From contig NZ_JACHIR010000001.1 in NCBI RefSeq assembly GCF_014203355.1, positions 3,846,038 to 3,910,037 of the forward strand: 64,000 nt of DNA, written 5' to 3'. Below the pieces are notes generated by a model that worked only from the letters and a program-made list of their open reading frames with translations, was not told the origin of the DNA and did no database searches. The position numbers and the translations under genes were made by a program. The DNA comes from Kutzneria kofuensis (GTDB lineage Bacteria > Actinomycetota > Actinomycetes > Mycobacteriales > Pseudonocardiaceae). This document shows, in pieces, positions 44,008 to 53,071 of the stretch (positions are counted from its first letter, which is position 1; each line of letters begins with the position of its first letter).

Positions 44008-44304
44008 TCAGCCGGCGCGGTAGAGAACCCGGGCGATCAGACCCGTCACGACCAGCCAGAACACCGCGGCCAAGCCGTAGTTCAAGATCACATTGAGAGC
44101 ATCGCTGCCGGTGGCGAACAGGTTGCCGAACCACAACGCCAGCGCACCCGCCCACTGCGCCACCCACACCACGAGCGGGTTGCCCGGGTTGGCGCCCAGC
44201 AGCACGAACAGAATGTGCGCGACCAGGATGACCGCGATGATCGTGCCGATGACGCGGACCACCGTTCCGGCCGTCGCGCGACCGCCACGAACGTAGGTAG
44301 CCAT
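44008..44304 (-). CDS. Small two-helix membrane protein, second of three tandem paralogues
   Basis: 98 residues from ATG 44304. Segments VIGTIIAVILVAHILFVLLGANPGNPLVVWV, ALALWFGNLFATGSDALNVILNYGLAAVFWLVVTGLIARVLYRAG repeat the pattern of its neighbours, closest to the downstream one (IGTIIAVILVAH identical). Thirty-six bp separate the genes. An inverted repeat (GGCCACCCGATCGGGTGGC near 44330) lies before it and may be a terminator or promoter element. Confidence 0.7.
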   Translation of the reverse strand: MATYVRGGRATAGTVVRVIGTIIAVILVAHILFVLLGANPGNPLVVWVAQWAGALALWFGNLFATGSDALNVILNYGLAAVFWLVVTGLIARVLYRAG

Positions 44305-44390
44305 GACCGACCTCACCTCGCTCGATACAGGGGCCACCCGATCGGGTGGCGTCGAGCGGTGAATACCCACGCCCGGTGATCGCTACACAG

Positions 44391-44675
44391 TCAGCGCAGC
44401 ACCCGGGCGACGATGCGGGTCACCAGCAGCCAGAACACGGCCGCGAGGGCGTAGGTGATGATCACGCTGGCCGGCGCGCCCGGCGGCTGGACGATGTTGC
44501 CCCACCACAGGACCAGCAGGTCGGACCACACCTTGACCACGGCGAACAGCGGGTTGTCCGCGGTCGATCCGGACAGCGCCAGCAGCATACGAATGATCAT
44601 GATCAGGGCGGTGAGCACGCCGAACAGGTTGATCACCGTGGACAGCACGCCCGACTTCTTGCCCCCTGACGCCAT
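44391..44675 (-). CDS. Small two-helix membrane protein, third of three tandem paralogues
   Basis: 94 residues. More diverged member: VINLFGVLTALIMIIRMLLALSGSTADNPLFAVVKVWSDLLVLWWGNIV and ITYALAAVFWLLVTRIVARVLR. It keeps the D-N-P motif, the tryptophan-rich middle and AAVFWLLVTRI. Divergent from leuA with a 210-bp gap. The run of three suggests local duplication of a membrane subunit that may hetero-oligomerise. Confidence 0.7.
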   Translation of the reverse strand: MASGGKKSGVLSTVINLFGVLTALIMIIRMLLALSGSTADNPLFAVVKVWSDLLVLWWGNIVQPPGAPASVIITYALAAVFWLLVTRIVARVLR

Positions 44676-44768
44676 GCGTCCACCTAACCACAGCCCCCGA
44701 CCACCCGAAGGTGCCCACCATGTGGGTTCCGGGTTTCACGATCCGGCGATAGCGGTTACGCTCCGCCC

Positions 44769-44810
44769 GTGCGTTTCGCCCTCCTGCTTCGCTGCCGTGG
44801 CGGGGTCTGA
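44769..44810 (+). CDS. leuA leader peptide with three consecutive leucine codons
   Basis: A 13-residue frame, GTG start: MRFALLLRCRGGV then TGA. CTC-CTG-CTT are adjacent and are followed by several arginine codons. It lies 117 bp ahead of leuA. Leader peptides with runs of Leu codons upstream of leuA are known in actinomycetes and act by ribosome stalling when Leu-tRNA is short. Confidence 0.7.
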   Translation: MRFALLLRCRGGV

Positions 44811-46655
<1,845 letters not shown>

Positions 46656-46661
46656 TGCAGT

Positions 46662-46704
46662 GAAAGGACCATTCCTGACGTTGAACGTCAGGAATGGTCC
46701 TTTC
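46662..46704. repeat. 43-bp palindrome, copy 2 of dispersed repeat family
   Basis: GAAAGGACCATTCCTGACGTT (46662-46682) and its exact reverse complement (46684-46704) around a G. The core ATTCCTGACGTT-G-AACGTCAGGAAT equals the 19876 copy except for substitutions matched on both arms. On the right it continues into CCGAACGT, as copy 1 does; the matching left flank is lost. Sits between convergent leuA and a DedA gene, 6 nt after the stop. Confidence 0.85.
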
Positions 46705-46715
46705 CGAACGTCAGG

Positions 46716-47360
46716 TCAGCGGAGCTCGGCGGGCTCCTCCTCGGCCGGGGCCGCCATCGCCTTGCCGGCGCGGTGCTTGACGTACAGCGAGACGCACACG
46801 CCGGCGATCAGCGCGACGCCCAGGCCGACCCAGGCGAAGCCGCTCAGCCACTTCTCGGCCACCTCGCCGACGTAGTGGATCAGCGCCGTGGTGCCGGTCG
46901 CCCACACGATGCCGCCGAGCGCGTTGGCGATCAGGAACTTGGGGTAGCGCATGTGCAGCGCGCCGGCCAGCGGGCCGGCGAAGATGCGCAGCAGGGCGAT
47001 GAAGCGCCCGAAGAACACCGTCCACATGCCCCACTTGGCGAACGCCCGCTCCGCGGTGGCCACGTGACTGGGCCCGAAGTGCTTCGGGAACTTGCGGCCG
47101 AGCCACTCGAACAGGGGTTTGCCGCCCTTGCGGCCGATGGAGTACCCGATCGAGTCACCGATGATGGCGCCCGCGGACGCCGCGATCGCGATGTACTCCC
47201 ACTCGACGGCCGAGCTCGGGTGGATGGTCAGCAGGGTGGCGCTGACCAGGGCGATCTCCCCCGGGATCGGGATGCCGAGGCTCTCGATCATCACGATCAG
47301 GCCGATCGTGACGTACACGGCAAGCGGTGGAATGGCCGCGATCCACTGGGCGATGTGCAA
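46716..47360 (-). CDS. DedA-family membrane protein
   Basis: 214 residues. DedA/VTT fold: ESLGIPIPGEIALVSATLL (re-entrant helix), GAIIGDSIGYSIGRKGGKPLFEWLG and FFGRFIALLRIFAGPLAGALHMRYPKFL with the conserved Gly-Arg and Arg. DedA proteins flip polyprenyl phosphates or phospholipids and support envelope homeostasis. Divergent from a second DedA gene with 137 bp between the two. Confidence 0.9.
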   Translation of the reverse strand: MHIAQWIAAIPPLAVYVTIGLIVMIESLGIPIPGEIALVSATLLTIHPSSAVEWEYIAIAASAGAIIGDSIGYSIGRKGGKPLFEWLGRKFPKHFGPSHVATAERAFAKWGMWTVFFGRFIALLRIFAGPLAGALHMRYPKFLIANALGGIVWATGTTALIHYVGEVAEKWLSGFAWVGLGVALIAGVCVSLYVKHRAGKAMAAPAEEEPAELR

Positions 47361-47497
47361 GGCCGTCGGTCCTTCCCCTGTCCCGTACGTTGTGTCCAGT
47401 GTGCCCGAAGAAGCGCCGACTGTCGGGCCGCTGTCGAATTCCTGAGGAGTCCATGTGATCTGGCATCACGCGGGCGATCAGGATGTTGACTGTGGAC

Positions 47498-48115
47498 ATG
47501 AGCGTTCCGGACAGTGTCACAGCGGCGTTGGGGCTGGTGTTCCTCGTCGGCTTCGTGCCGCTGCTGCCCACCGAGCCGGTGCTCATCTCCTGCGGCGTGC
47601 TGGCCGCGTCCGGCAAGCTCCCGCTGCAATGGGTGATCATCACGGCCATCACCTCGTGCGTGCTGGCCGACCTCGTCAACTATGGCATCGGGCGGCGGAT
47701 CGGGCAGCCAGCCATCGCCAAGTTCGCCCAGCGCCGCACGCCCGCCCTGGTGCTGGACTGGATCAAGGAGCGGCTGGCCCGCAACGCCGAGCCGATCCTG
47801 GTCGCCGGGCGGTGGCTGCCCGGCGGCGGCACCATCGGCGCCGTGCTGTGCGGCTCGCTGCGCTTCCCGCTGCGCCGGTTCGCGCTGGCCTCGATGATCG
47901 GCTGCACGCTGTGGTGCCTGTACGCGACGCTGCTCGGCTACCTCGGCGGCGAGCTCGCTGACGACGACATCCCGCTGGCCCTGGGCGTGTCGCTGGGCAT
48001 CGCGGCCGTGCTCAGCCTGCCCGCCAGCATGTTCCTACGGGCGCAGCGGCGGCGTCGGGCCGTCACCGCCGTCGACATCGACGACGACCCCGACCTGGAG
48101 CCCATCGCCGGCTGA
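47498..48115 (+). CDS. DedA-family membrane protein (VTT domain)
   Basis: 205 residues from ATG 47498; five residues more if ATG 47483 is used. FVPLLPTEPVLISCGVLA takes the place of the re-entrant loop; DLVNYGIGRRIGQPAIAKF and LVAGRWLPGGGTIGAVLCGSLRFPLRRFALASMIG hold the GR and later Arg signature. More distant than its divergent neighbour. A long C-terminal hydrophilic tail overlaps the convergent aldolase gene by 81 nt. Confidence 0.85.
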   Translation: MSVPDSVTAALGLVFLVGFVPLLPTEPVLISCGVLAASGKLPLQWVIITAITSCVLADLVNYGIGRRIGQPAIAKFAQRRTPALVLDWIKERLARNAEPILVAGRWLPGGGTIGAVLCGSLRFPLRRFALASMIGCTLWCLYATLLGYLGGELADDDIPLALGVSLGIAAVLSLPASMFLRAQRRRRAVTAVDIDDDPDLEPIAG

Positions 48116-48748
48116 CTGGCCGTAGCCGATGAAGTTCCGGACGGCCTGGCTCATCTCGTGCTCCGTGAGCAGCCGCGGCTCGCGGCCGGCGCCGAGCACC
48201 TTGAGCGCCACCTCGCAGACCCACTCCAGGTAGCCGGCCCGCTGGTACGCCTGTCCCAGGTCGTCGCCGGTGGCGACGGCACCGTGATTGGCGAGCAGGC
48301 ACGCGGACCGGTCGCCCAGCGCTTCGACGAGCACAGTTGCCAGCTCGGGCGTGCCGAACGGGCGATACGGCGCCACGAGCACGCGACCGCCGAGCAGCGC
48401 CAGGTAGTAGTGCACGGCCGGCACCTCGTCCACGACAACCGACAGCGCGGCGGCCGCGGTGGAGTGGGTGTGCACGACCGCCCTGGCATCGGTCGCGTTG
48501 TACACCGCGAGGTGCATCGGCAGTTCGCTCGTCGGCTTCAACGGCGCCTCGACGGCCGTGCCGTCCAGCTCGTGCACGCCGACCAGCTCCGGCGTCAGGT
48601 CGCCGTAGTCCAGGCCGCTCGGCGTCACGGCGACGAGGTCGCCCACGCGGACGCTGACATTGCCGGCGGTGCCGATGACCAGCCGGTCCTCGACCGCGCG
48701 CCGGCATGTCTCGACGACTTCCCGCCGGGCGTCCGCGAGCAGCATCAC
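48035..48748 (-). CDS. Class II aldolase/adducin-family protein
   Basis: 237 residues. Zinc aldolase of the fuculose-/ribulose-phosphate type: GTAGNVSVRVGDLVAVTPSGLDYGDLTPE, the catalytic Glu in TSELPMHLAVY, the metal ligands in VVHTHSTAAAAL and CLLANHGAVATG. The substrate is undefined. Its ATGA start overlaps map upstream. The last 27 codons overlap the convergent DedA gene, an unusually long convergent overlap; the extra C-terminal residues (VVVDVDGGDGPTPPLRP) look unstructured. Confidence 0.88.
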   Translation of the reverse strand: MMLLADARREVVETCRRAVEDRLVIGTAGNVSVRVGDLVAVTPSGLDYGDLTPELVGVHELDGTAVEAPLKPTSELPMHLAVYNATDARAVVHTHSTAAAALSVVVDEVPAVHYYLALLGGRVLVAPYRPFGTPELATVLVEALGDRSACLLANHGAVATGDDLGQAYQRAGYLEWVCEVALKVLGAGREPRLLTEHEMSQAVRNFIGYGQSAGDGLQVGVVVDVDGGDGPTPPLRP

Positions 48749-49512
48749 GGGGCCGTCAGGACGATCGGGTCACCCTCGGTGATGGCGATCGTGTGCTCGA
48801 AGTGCGCCGCTCGGCTGCCGTCCTCGGTGAGCAGCGTCCAGCCGTCGTGGCCGGTCCAGTACGTGTCCTGGCCGCCGCCGGTGAACATCGGCTCGATCGC
48901 GATCACCAGGCCGGGGTGCAGCTTCATGCCCTTGCCCGGCTCGCCCTCGTTGGGCACGTGCGGCAGCTCGTGCATGGCGTGACCGACGCCGTGACCGCCA
49001 TGGTCGGCGAGGATGCCGTAGCCGGCGTTGCGGGCGATCGGGCCGATGGCGTGGCCGATGTCGCCGAGCGTGTTGCCGGGCCGGCAGACCTCGATGGCCG
49101 CCCGCAGGGCTCGTTCCGTGGCCTCGACCAGCGCGATGTCCTCTGGCTGCTGCTCGCCGATCAGGATCGTGATCGCCGCGTCGCCGTGCCAGCCGTCGAC
49201 CTCGGCGCCGAAGTCGATGCTCAGCACGTCGCCGTCGTTGAGCCGGTAGTCGTTCGGGATGCCGTGCACCACCGCATCATTGACGCTCGTGCACAGGACC
49301 GCCGGATAAGGCGTCGGCGCGAAGCGCGGGTGGTAGTTCAGGAAGGACGAGCGGGCCCCCATGCTGGCGAGGACCTCCGCCGCGACCGCGTCCAACTCCT
49401 TGAGGCCGACACCGATGGCGGCCCGTTCCTTCACGGCCGCGAGCCCCGCGGCCACCACCGAGCCGGCCGCGCGCATGGCCCTGATCTCGGCTTTTGTCTT
49501 CAGCTCGATCAC
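48745..49512 (-). CDS. map: Methionine aminopeptidase, type I
   Basis: 255 residues from GTG 49512. Metal ligands in order: SIDFGAEVDGWHGDAA (two Asp), GHGVGHAMHELP (His), IAIEPM (Glu) and FEHTIAI (Glu). It removes N-terminal Met from new proteins. It has no long N-terminal SH3-binding extension. It overlaps the aldolase gene by 4 nt and starts only 24 bp from the divergent XRE regulator. That context is not the usual rpl-operon map locus, so it is probably a second copy. Confidence 0.95.
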   Translation of the reverse strand: MIELKTKAEIRAMRAAGSVVAAGLAAVKERAAIGVGLKELDAVAAEVLASMGARSSFLNYHPRFAPTPYPAVLCTSVNDAVVHGIPNDYRLNDGDVLSIDFGAEVDGWHGDAAITILIGEQQPEDIALVEATERALRAAIEVCRPGNTLGDIGHAIGPIARNAGYGILADHGGHGVGHAMHELPHVPNEGEPGKGMKLHPGLVIAIEPMFTGGGQDTYWTGHDGWTLLTEDGSRAAHFEHTIAITEGDPIVLTAP

Positions 49513-49536
49513 ACCAATAACTTTACCGGTATTAGT
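49513..49536. promoter_or_regulatory. 24-bp divergent start region of map and XRE gene
   Basis: AT-rich 24 bp with TTACCGGTATT at its centre, a palindrome around ACCGGT. Both starts (GTG on the minus strand, ATG on the plus strand) abut it, so each promoter must lie inside or across the other gene's start, and at least one transcript is likely leaderless. Binding here by the XRE protein would repress both genes. Confidence 0.5.
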
Positions 49537-49797
49537 ATGACGGTTGTGGTGCGCGTCCCCCTGACCGAGTCCGAGCGAGCCCGCGGCGAGCGGCTCGGCC
49601 GGCTGCTGCGTACCGCCCGTGGCGGCCGCAGCATGGTCGACGTCGCCGCGCACGCGCGTATTTCGGTGGAGACCCTGCGCAAGATCGAGACCGGCCGCGT
49701 GCCGACCCCCGCGTTCTTCACCGTCGCCGCCGTCGCCGATGCCGTCGGGCTGTCACTGGACGAGCTCGTCGATGCGACGGTCGAGCAGCTTCGCTGA
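49537..49797 (+). CDS. Small XRE-family HTH regulator
   Basis: 86 residues. Lambda-repressor-type HTH: LGRLLRTARGGRSMVDVAAHARISVETLRKIETGRVPTPAFFTVAAVADAVGLSLDEL. The recognition helix is around ISVETLRKIETG. No effector domain. Divergent from map with 24 bp between, so autoregulation and control of map are likely. Its 3' end overlaps the convergent DUF5753 regulator by 45 nt. Confidence 0.85.
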   Translation: MTVVVRVPLTESERARGERLGRLLRTARGGRSMVDVAAHARISVETLRKIETGRVPTPAFFTVAAVADAVGLSLDELVDATVEQLR

Positions 49798-50589
49798 GTC
49801 CTCCTCTGGCAGCGCCGCCTCGGTCAGCCGGCGAAACGCCAGCTGGTAGGCGTCGACCTCGTCCGGCGAATCCGCGTACGAGACCGCCGTCAGGCTCTCC
49901 GTGTAGACCGTCGTGAACGCCGGCACCGCCAACGTGAGCAGCGTGAACGCCGTGCCGAGGCCCGCATGCTCGCCGCGGTCGATCGGGATCACCCGGAACG
50001 TCACGTTCGGCCGCTCGATCAGGCCGCGCAGGTGCTCCAGCTGCATGCGCAGCACCAGGCGGCCGCCGACCGGCCGCAGCAGCGCCGGCTCGCCCGTGAC
50101 GATGTGCAGGTCCGGCGGGGTCGCCGAGGTCAGCGGCCGCTGCGCCTCCACCCGCTCACGCGCCTCCCGACCCACGTCCGACGGCGCCGTACGCAGCGAC
50201 GTCGACAGCAGCGCGTTCGCGTAGTCCACCGTCTGTGTCAGATCCGGCAGCAGCTGGTCCGTGTACGTCTTGATCACCGACGACTCGGCGACGTACGCCC
50301 GGAACGTGCTCTCGCTCGCCGTCACCCGGGACGGCCGCTCGCGGGCCTTCATCCCGAAGAACCGGATCTTCTCCGCCTCGCCGTCCGGCACCTCGTAGAG
50401 CTCGAGCATGCGCTCCAGCTCGCTCTCCGGGACCTTGATGGCGCCCGCCTCGAGTCGGGCGATCTTGACGCTGCTGTACCAGTTCAACAGCTTCGTGGCC
50501 TGGGTCGGCGACATGCCGGCCTTCTCACGGCAGCTGCGCAGCACTGCACCCAGCAGCTCGCGGTACGCCGCGACTGCGGCAGACCCCAT
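49753..50589 (-). CDS. XRE-family regulator with DUF5753 effector domain
   Basis: 278 residues from ATG 50589, with GAGGAGGGATG upstream. N-terminal HTH (MSPTQATKLLNWYSSVKIARLEAGAIKVPESEL) is followed by the DUF5753 domain from about residue 95 (AYVAESSVIKTYTDQLLPDLTQTVDYANALL, QLEHLRGLIERPNVTFRVIPIDRGEHAGLGTAFTLL). The class is abundant in antibiotic-producing actinomycetes, usually beside a DUF397 or a small partner gene; here the divergent gene takes that place. A strong palindrome lies between them. Confidence 0.9.
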   Translation of the reverse strand: MGSAAVAAYRELLGAVLRSCREKAGMSPTQATKLLNWYSSVKIARLEAGAIKVPESELERMLELYEVPDGEAEKIRFFGMKARERPSRVTASESTFRAYVAESSVIKTYTDQLLPDLTQTVDYANALLSTSLRTAPSDVGREARERVEAQRPLTSATPPDLHIVTGEPALLRPVGGRLVLRMQLEHLRGLIERPNVTFRVIPIDRGEHAGLGTAFTLLTLAVPAFTTVYTESLTAVSYADSPDEVDAYQLAFRRLTEAALPEEDSAKLLDRRIDELVQ

Positions 50590-50672
50590 CGGCACATCCC
50601 TCCTCGTCCGCGGCCACCCATCCTGCCCGCCGCCACGGCCCCCACACCCAACCCCACCCGATCGAGGGACAT

Positions 50673-50695
50673 ATTCCTGATAGCTTATCAAGAAT
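50673..50695. promoter_or_regulatory. 23-bp palindrome between the DUF5753 regulator and its divergent partner
   Basis: ATTCCTGATA-GCT-TATCAAGAAT: 10-bp arms with a single mismatch. It is AT-rich amid GC-rich sequence and lies 21 bp before the ATG at 50717. Likely operator of the XRE/DUF5753 regulator and -10 region of the partner gene. Confidence 0.6.
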
Positions 50696-50716
50696 CCTGC
50701 CCGCTAAATTGAGCTC

Positions 50717-51286
50717 ATGCCCATCACCCCCACCCTCCGCACCCGCCTCCAGGAGGCGGCATGCGACTACGCGCACCTGGCCGGCTGGAAGATCGTCCCC
50801 GGCTCCGTGTGGACCGGCTCCGAGTACATCCGCGGCCACACCAACCGCATCGCCGGCGAGTTCGAACCCGTCTTCCCCCGGCCCACCCGTGACGTTCGAC
50901 GCGTGCACTCCCTGTGGAAGATCGCGCCCTACTCCGTGCTCGCCCCCACCGGCACGGCGTTCGACGTCATCTCCGTGCCGCTCGTCCTCGGCGTCGCCGC
51001 CACCCGGACCGCCCCGTTCCGACGGCGCATCGCCCCCGCCGCGCTCTCCCCCGACCGCATCCGGTTCCTCGTGTTGCCCGGCATCCCCGTCGCGCCCGAC
51101 CTCCCCTTCGCCGAGCTCTGCACCCACGGCGAGTGCGTCCCCCTGCCGCCCACTCCCGTCGCCGGCGGCGCACTCACGTGGTGGATCTCCCCCGTCGCCA
51201 CCGACTGGCAGCCCGGCGACTCCCTCGCCGTGCAAGCCGCCCTCCGCGAAGCCTCCGCCGACCTACTCCAGCCATGCTCGCGCTAA
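50717..51286 (+). CDS. Prim-pol-like small protein (weak match), partner of XRE/DUF5753 regulator
   Basis: 189 residues. ACDYAHLAGWKIVPGSVWTG and SVLAPTGTAFDVISVPLVLGVAA and FLVLPGI...HGECVPLPPTPVAGGALTWWISP follow the layout of short actinomycete proteins annotated as bifunctional DNA primase/polymerase N-terminal-like. No catalytic acidic triad is evident, so primase activity is unlikely. Its expression is probably controlled by the divergent regulator through the palindrome at 50673. The last 13 nt overlap the next small gene. Confidence 0.55.
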   Translation: MPITPTLRTRLQEAACDYAHLAGWKIVPGSVWTGSEYIRGHTNRIAGEFEPVFPRPTRDVRRVHSLWKIAPYSVLAPTGTAFDVISVPLVLGVAATRTAPFRRRIAPAALSPDRIRFLVLPGIPVAPDLPFAELCTHGECVPLPPTPVAGGALTWWISPVATDWQPGDSLAVQAALREASADLLQPCSR

Positions 51287-51492
51287 CCCTGTTGGCCGCT
51301 GTCGGCAGCGTGCTCCTCGCCCTGGCCACCGTTCTCCTGCGCCCGCACCTCTTCGGCCCCAAACCCCAACACGCCGGCGCCCACCACGGCGCCGCCCTCA
51401 CCGTCACCGACCTCCGCGTCCGCCTCGCCTACGAAGCCGGCCAACGCTCCGTACAGACCGCCCGCCATCACCTCGTTACCCACCGGCTCTGA
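51274..51492 (+). CDS. Small membrane protein downstream of the Prim-pol-like gene
   Basis: 72 residues from ATG 51274, overlapping the previous gene by 13 nt. One N-terminal helix (LALTLLAAVGSVLLALATVLL) is followed by a His-rich hydrophilic tail (PQHAGAHHGAALTVTDLRVRLAYEAGQRSVQTARHHLV). No family recognised. Likely translationally coupled to the upstream gene. Confidence 0.55.
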   Translation: MLALTLLAAVGSVLLALATVLLRPHLFGPKPQHAGAHHGAALTVTDLRVRLAYEAGQRSVQTARHHLVTHRL

Positions 51493-51637
51493 TCAGCGAA
51501 TATCCAGTTGTATCGGAACAGCGTCATCCTGCCGAGCAACACATAGCAGGCATCCCGTTTTCAAGATCGATCCTGCACTCACGATGCAATAGCGGCACCA
51601 ATCCGCGACGGTCACATCACCGAGCCGTGCGACACAT

Positions 51638-52060
51638 TCACCTTTCTGCCGCAGCTACGTCGGGCCACACCTGGGTCGTGACTTCACGAAGATTTTCAAC
51701 CTCAGACTTAGGGAATTTGCCCGTTGCAACAAACCGCTCCTCGATAGTGAGCCCAAGCTCTCGCGCCTTGGGCTCACTTCTCCCGAGGTAGTAGACCAAC
51801 AAACTGTCAGCATCTTCACCCGTCACCAGAAATGGTTCGTTGCGATATTCGCAACGCCACTCGACACGGTAGACACCACACGTCTCCGAGATCGGCGTGT
51901 GTCTGATGTACAGATCGGGCGCATACTTCTCAAAGCCCACCATCGGTGGGTTGTCATCAAACCAGTAGAGGTCGACAACATCCGGATCCACCGTCAATGC
52001 GGTTCGGAATTTCCGCCCGCCAACAACGGAGAAGTAGTACTGTCCATGGGAGTCTGCCAC
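51638..52060 (-). CDS. Putative immunity protein, family A (intact copy)
   Basis: 140 residues from GTG 52060. ALTVDPDVVDLYWFDDNPPMVGF, VYRVEWRCEYRNEPFLVTGEDADSLLVYYLG, ARELGLTIEERFVATGKFP and ENLREVTTQVWPD are shared, in the same order, with the gene at 52666-53064 and with the broken copy between them. No named domain. Position at the 3' end of a toxin operon, family duplication and lower GC content point to an orphan immunity gene. The 145 bp beyond it to 51493 hold nothing that I can identify. Confidence 0.65.
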   Translation of the reverse strand: MADSHGQYYFSVVGGRKFRTALTVDPDVVDLYWFDDNPPMVGFEKYAPDLYIRHTPISETCGVYRVEWRCEYRNEPFLVTGEDADSLLVYYLGRSEPKARELGLTIEERFVATGKFPKSEVENLREVTTQVWPDVAAAER

Positions 52061-52314
52061 TTTTCCCCTTTACCCAAGCAAGGCCATCAATATAAGCGGG
52101 TAATCCTTCTTGAAACACCATCCACGCCAGTCCCACCCGACATCAAATGTCTGCCAGACCCGGTAAACCCGCTTCCCATGAAGGAATCACCTCAGTCAAC
52201 GGAGCCGCCAATATTCGCGCGGCCGGCCTCGGCCGACCACCGGACGGGACCATCGACGGGCGATGCGCCATGAACCCCTGCGCCACCCTCCGCAGCACCA
52301 GCAGGAGGAACCAT

Positions 52315-52654
52315 CTACACCGAACTAGGCATTCCCCCTTTGGGCCAGTAGCGCTTCTTCACCTCACGAAGATTCTCCGCCTGCCCCCGAAGAATCTCAC
52401 CGGTTGCGACGAACCGCTCGACCACGTTCATGCCAAGCTCGCGAGCCCCGGTTTCACTGTCTCCAACATAAGTCGCATCAAGGTTTTCACCGTCCTCACC
52501 GTTGACAATGAATGGCTCACCCCGGATACTCACATCGCCACTCGACAAGCAAGAGAGATTCCAACTCCTCCAAGCGGACCGCCATCTTGTAGGAGCCCGG
52601 GGTCGTTTGCGTGAAGCCAGGAACGGGCGGCTCAGAGCCGCTCCAGCGAAGATT
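52315..52654 (-). pseudogene. Degenerate immunity gene, family A (truncated and frameshifted)
   Basis: A family A copy in two frames. Upstream frame: NLRWSGSEPPVPGFTQTTPG then AVRLEELESLLLVEWRCEY; after one extra base near 52520-52524 the next frame continues GEPFIVNGEDGENLDATYVG, ARELGMNVVERFVATGEI and ENLREVKKRYWP. The first ~25 residues of the family are missing; homology begins right after the upstream gene's stop. The downstream part alone could still be read from ATG 52548 as 77 residues. The 254 bp to the next copy hold no recognisable gene. Confidence 0.65.
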
Positions 52655-52665
52655 GAGACTCGAAA

Positions 52666-53064
52666 TTACGAACCATTTTCACGTGGCCAGATCTGGCGAC
52701 GAACCTCTCGCAGATTGTCCACCTGATCCCGCGGGAACACACCAGTAGCCACAAGAGGCTCCTGAATCTTCAAACCAAGCGATTCAGCAACGCTGATGTC
52801 TCCACCGACATACTGCACCGCAAGGCGGTCCCCCAGGTCGGTGTCGACAATGAAGGGATGGCCTTTATATTCACAGTACCACTCCACGTTGTACAGGACG
52901 TCAAGTTCGTCCAACCGCACAGATCGCGTCCGAATCCCCGGCGCAAGCTCCGTAAACCTTTCATCGGAAGGACTTTCGCCTTCGGAATAAAGGTCGACAA
53001 CATTTGGGTCCTGCGTCAGCGCTGCTTCATACTCGTGACCGTGGAGATATGCTACGTATGCCAC
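52666..53064 (-). CDS. Putative immunity protein, family A (partner of toxin 2)
   Basis: About 132 residues from GTG 53064, 7 nt after the toxin 2 stop, with AAGAAGGG as ribosome site inside the toxin's end. Core motifs: YEAALTQDPNVVDLYSEGESPS, VRLDELDVLYNVEWYCEYKGHPFIVD, VAESLGLKIQEPLVATGVFP and QVDNLREVRRQIWP. A longer frame reaches back to ATG 53142 inside the toxin, but the family's homology begins only near the GTG. Likely the cognate immunity protein. Acidic and small, as usual for such proteins. Confidence 0.65.
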   Translation of the reverse strand: MAYVAYLHGHEYEAALTQDPNVVDLYSEGESPSDERFTELAPGIRTRSVRLDELDVLYNVEWYCEYKGHPFIVDTDLGDRLAVQYVGGDISVAESLGLKIQEPLVATGVFPRDQVDNLREVRRQIWPRENGS

Positions 53065-53071
53065 TCGACCA

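Noticed and set aside
52061-52314. A further immunity copy or hidden small gene in the gap
   Set aside because: No frame shows the conserved family motifs, a ribosome site or sustained codon bias on either strand.
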